Source: Sacculina carcini (lineage: Eukaryota; Arthropoda; Thecostraca; Sacculinidae). From it: 64,000 nt of DNA. The DNA lies in assembly GCA_916048095.2 (NCBI GenBank), contig OU696576.1, positions 3,999,548 to 4,063,547 on the forward strand, read 5' to 3'. Shown piece by piece: positions 63,089-64,000 of the stretch (within the stretch, counting starts at the first letter, position 1; each line of letters begins with the position of its first letter). The notes under the pieces were generated by a model. It did not search any database and had not been told where the DNA came from. It was given only the letters and a program-made list of their open reading frames with translations. The position numbers and the translations under genes are program-made.

Positions 63089-64000
63089 ACGTGAACAATG
63101 ACCAGCCAGATCTTCCAGCCTCGTCCACCTCTAGCGTCAAAGAGTCTACTTCTCATCCTCAATCTCGTCGTACCGCTAAGTGTTCTTCACCTAATTCTAA
63201 TTCCAATAATTTGTCACTTTCTGTTTCTGCTAATTGTAAATATGTAAGATGTGGTCTTTGGAATTTACGTTCTATTAGGTCCAAAATTTCTCTTTTTGTT
63301 TCTGTTTTAGTTAATTACGACATATTCTTTGTGAATGAATCTTGGCTTTCTCTCTCTGAAATCTCTTCTTTTAATAGCTGTCTTCCTTCTAACTACTCCG
63401 CCTATCACCAGTCTCGCTCCATCAATAGTTCTAATTCCTCTAAGTCTATTGGTGGTGGTGTTGCTATTATTTTTAATTCTGATTGTATTCGTCTTATTCA
63501 ATGTAAGCTAGATGTGTGTATAAATTCCTTCGAATATGTTTGCTGTAAGATCACTAGCCGTTACTCTCTCCCCGTCTGTATTGTTTCAATCTATCGTGGT
63601 AACTATGTATCTAGTTCTGTTTTCTTAGATGAGTTTACCGTTCTCATTGATACGCTTATTTCTATGTTTTCTTCTAGGATTCTCTTTTGCGGCGATTTTA
63701 ATCTTTGGCTAGATGCCCCTCATCTCAAATCGTGTTCTTCTTCGTTTCTTGAATTAATATCTTCCTATGGTTTAGCAAATCATGTATGCGGTTCTACTCA
63801 TGAACATGGTCACACCCTCGACATAGTGCTCTCATTCAGTGACTCCCCTATTTCTATCAAGGATTTGACTGTCTTCCCTATTGATTCCTCTGTTTCAGAT
63901 CACTCCTTAATTGAATTTTCCGCGCTTATTCCTCTCAGCCTAAGATCGCATAAAACTGTCACGTTTCTAGATTATTTTACTGTTGACTACGACTCTCTAT
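63070..64000 (+). CDS. LINE-C2 ORF2 (partial, runs off the window)
   Basis: Open from 63070 in the -1 frame relative to ORF1 and still open at 64000. It has the endonuclease start CGLWNLRSIRSKI, FVNESWLS, FCGDFNLWLDAP and SDHSLIEF. The codon matching the C1 ATG is TTG (63211-63213), so this copy lacks that start. The first residues reached by -1 slippage would be GKLDVNNDQPDLPASS. RT lies beyond the window. Confidence 0.88.
   Translation, partial: MPSGKLDVNNDQPDLPASSTSSVKESTSHPQSRRTAKCSSPNSNSNNLSLSVSANCKYVRCGLWNLRSIRSKISLFVSVLVNYDIFFVNESWLSLSEISSFNSCLPSNYSAYHQSRSINSSNSSKSIGGGVAIIFNSDCIRLIQCKLDVCINSFEYVCCKITSRYSLPVCIVSIYRGNYVSSSVFLDEFTVLIDTLISMFSSRILFCGDFNLWLDAPHLKSCSSSFLELISSYGLANHVCGSTHEHGHTLDIVLSFSDSPISIKDLTVFPIDSSVSDHSLIEFSALIPLSLRSHKTVTFLDYFTVDYDSL
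63079..63085 (+). promoter_or_regulatory. candidate -1 ribosomal frameshift heptamer (GGGAAAC) before ORF1 stop
   Basis: In the ORF1 frame the codons are G|GGA|AAC|TAG, exactly the X XXY YYZ pattern with the stop as the next codon. Slipping by -1 gives GGG AAA CTA GAC, which is the open ORF2 frame. This heptamer is among the known efficient slippery types. A downstream stimulatory structure was not established. Confidence 0.6.

Overview
This is a transposon-saturated stretch of a eukaryotic, almost certainly metazoan, nuclear genome. The evidence is exon-like islands with consensus splice sites, four retroelement classes found in animals, and very long dinucleotide arrays. The best host-gene reading is a minus-strand neuron navigator (NAV / unc-53 / sickie family) gene. 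Its candidate exons lie at 37352-37740, 15087-15431, 12878-13091, 2068-2237 and 1436-1659. They are phase-compatible in that order, with introns of about 21.9, 2.0, 10.6 and 0.41 kb. The species cannot be fixed from the sequence; an aquatic invertebrate is a guess.

Layout. 0-1.4 kb: AT-rich dispersed repeats. 1.4-2.2 kb: two NAV exons. 2.2-5.7 kb: a Penelope-like element (PLE) with a hammerhead-ribozyme-like motif, a 1.4 kb foldback and a second PLE fragment, all separated by (TA)n. 6.07-11.77 kb: a complete but inactivated Ty3/gypsy LTR retrotransposon, minus strand, with 427 bp LTRs and a CTTAC target duplication. 11.8-15.6 kb: palindromes, MITEs and two NAV exons. 15.97-17.7 kb: a truncated R2-like (restriction-like endonuclease) LINE. 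18.0-19.8 kb: a truncated L2-like LINE, minus strand. 20.3-23.7 kb: PLE fragments including a second RT/GIY-YIG copy and a second hammerhead. 23.7-33.4 kb: an AT-rich repeat unit of about 4.1 kb in tandem duplicate, its last kilobase repeated as an inverted arm. 33.4-37.3 kb: PLE debris in both orientations interrupted by a TIR element. 37.35-37.74 kb: a candidate upstream NAV exon. 38-45.9 kb: simple repeats, a 21-bp minisatellite, a 142-bp tandem repeat and DNA-transposon remnants. 45.95-64 kb: four LINEs in a row (one minus-strand CR1-like with a fused ORF, one CR1-like, two L2-like), each bounded by (GT/CA)n arrays of up to 608 bp.

Most notable signals. (i) PLE hammerhead cores overlap the AUG and first codons of the PLE reading frame, so self-cleavage would cut inside the coding region. 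(ii) PLE copies are permuted (RT, GIY-YIG, ribozyme, N-terminus) and joined to (TA)n at both ends. (iii) The second L2-like LINE has a canonical -1 slippery heptamer GGGAAAC directly before its ORF1 stop, with ORF2 open in exactly the -1 frame. (iv) LINEs sit in GT arrays while PLEs sit in TA arrays. (v) A NAV-like gene is recoverable only by chaining exons through this transposon sea. Family assignments rest on motif recognition alone; no searches were run.
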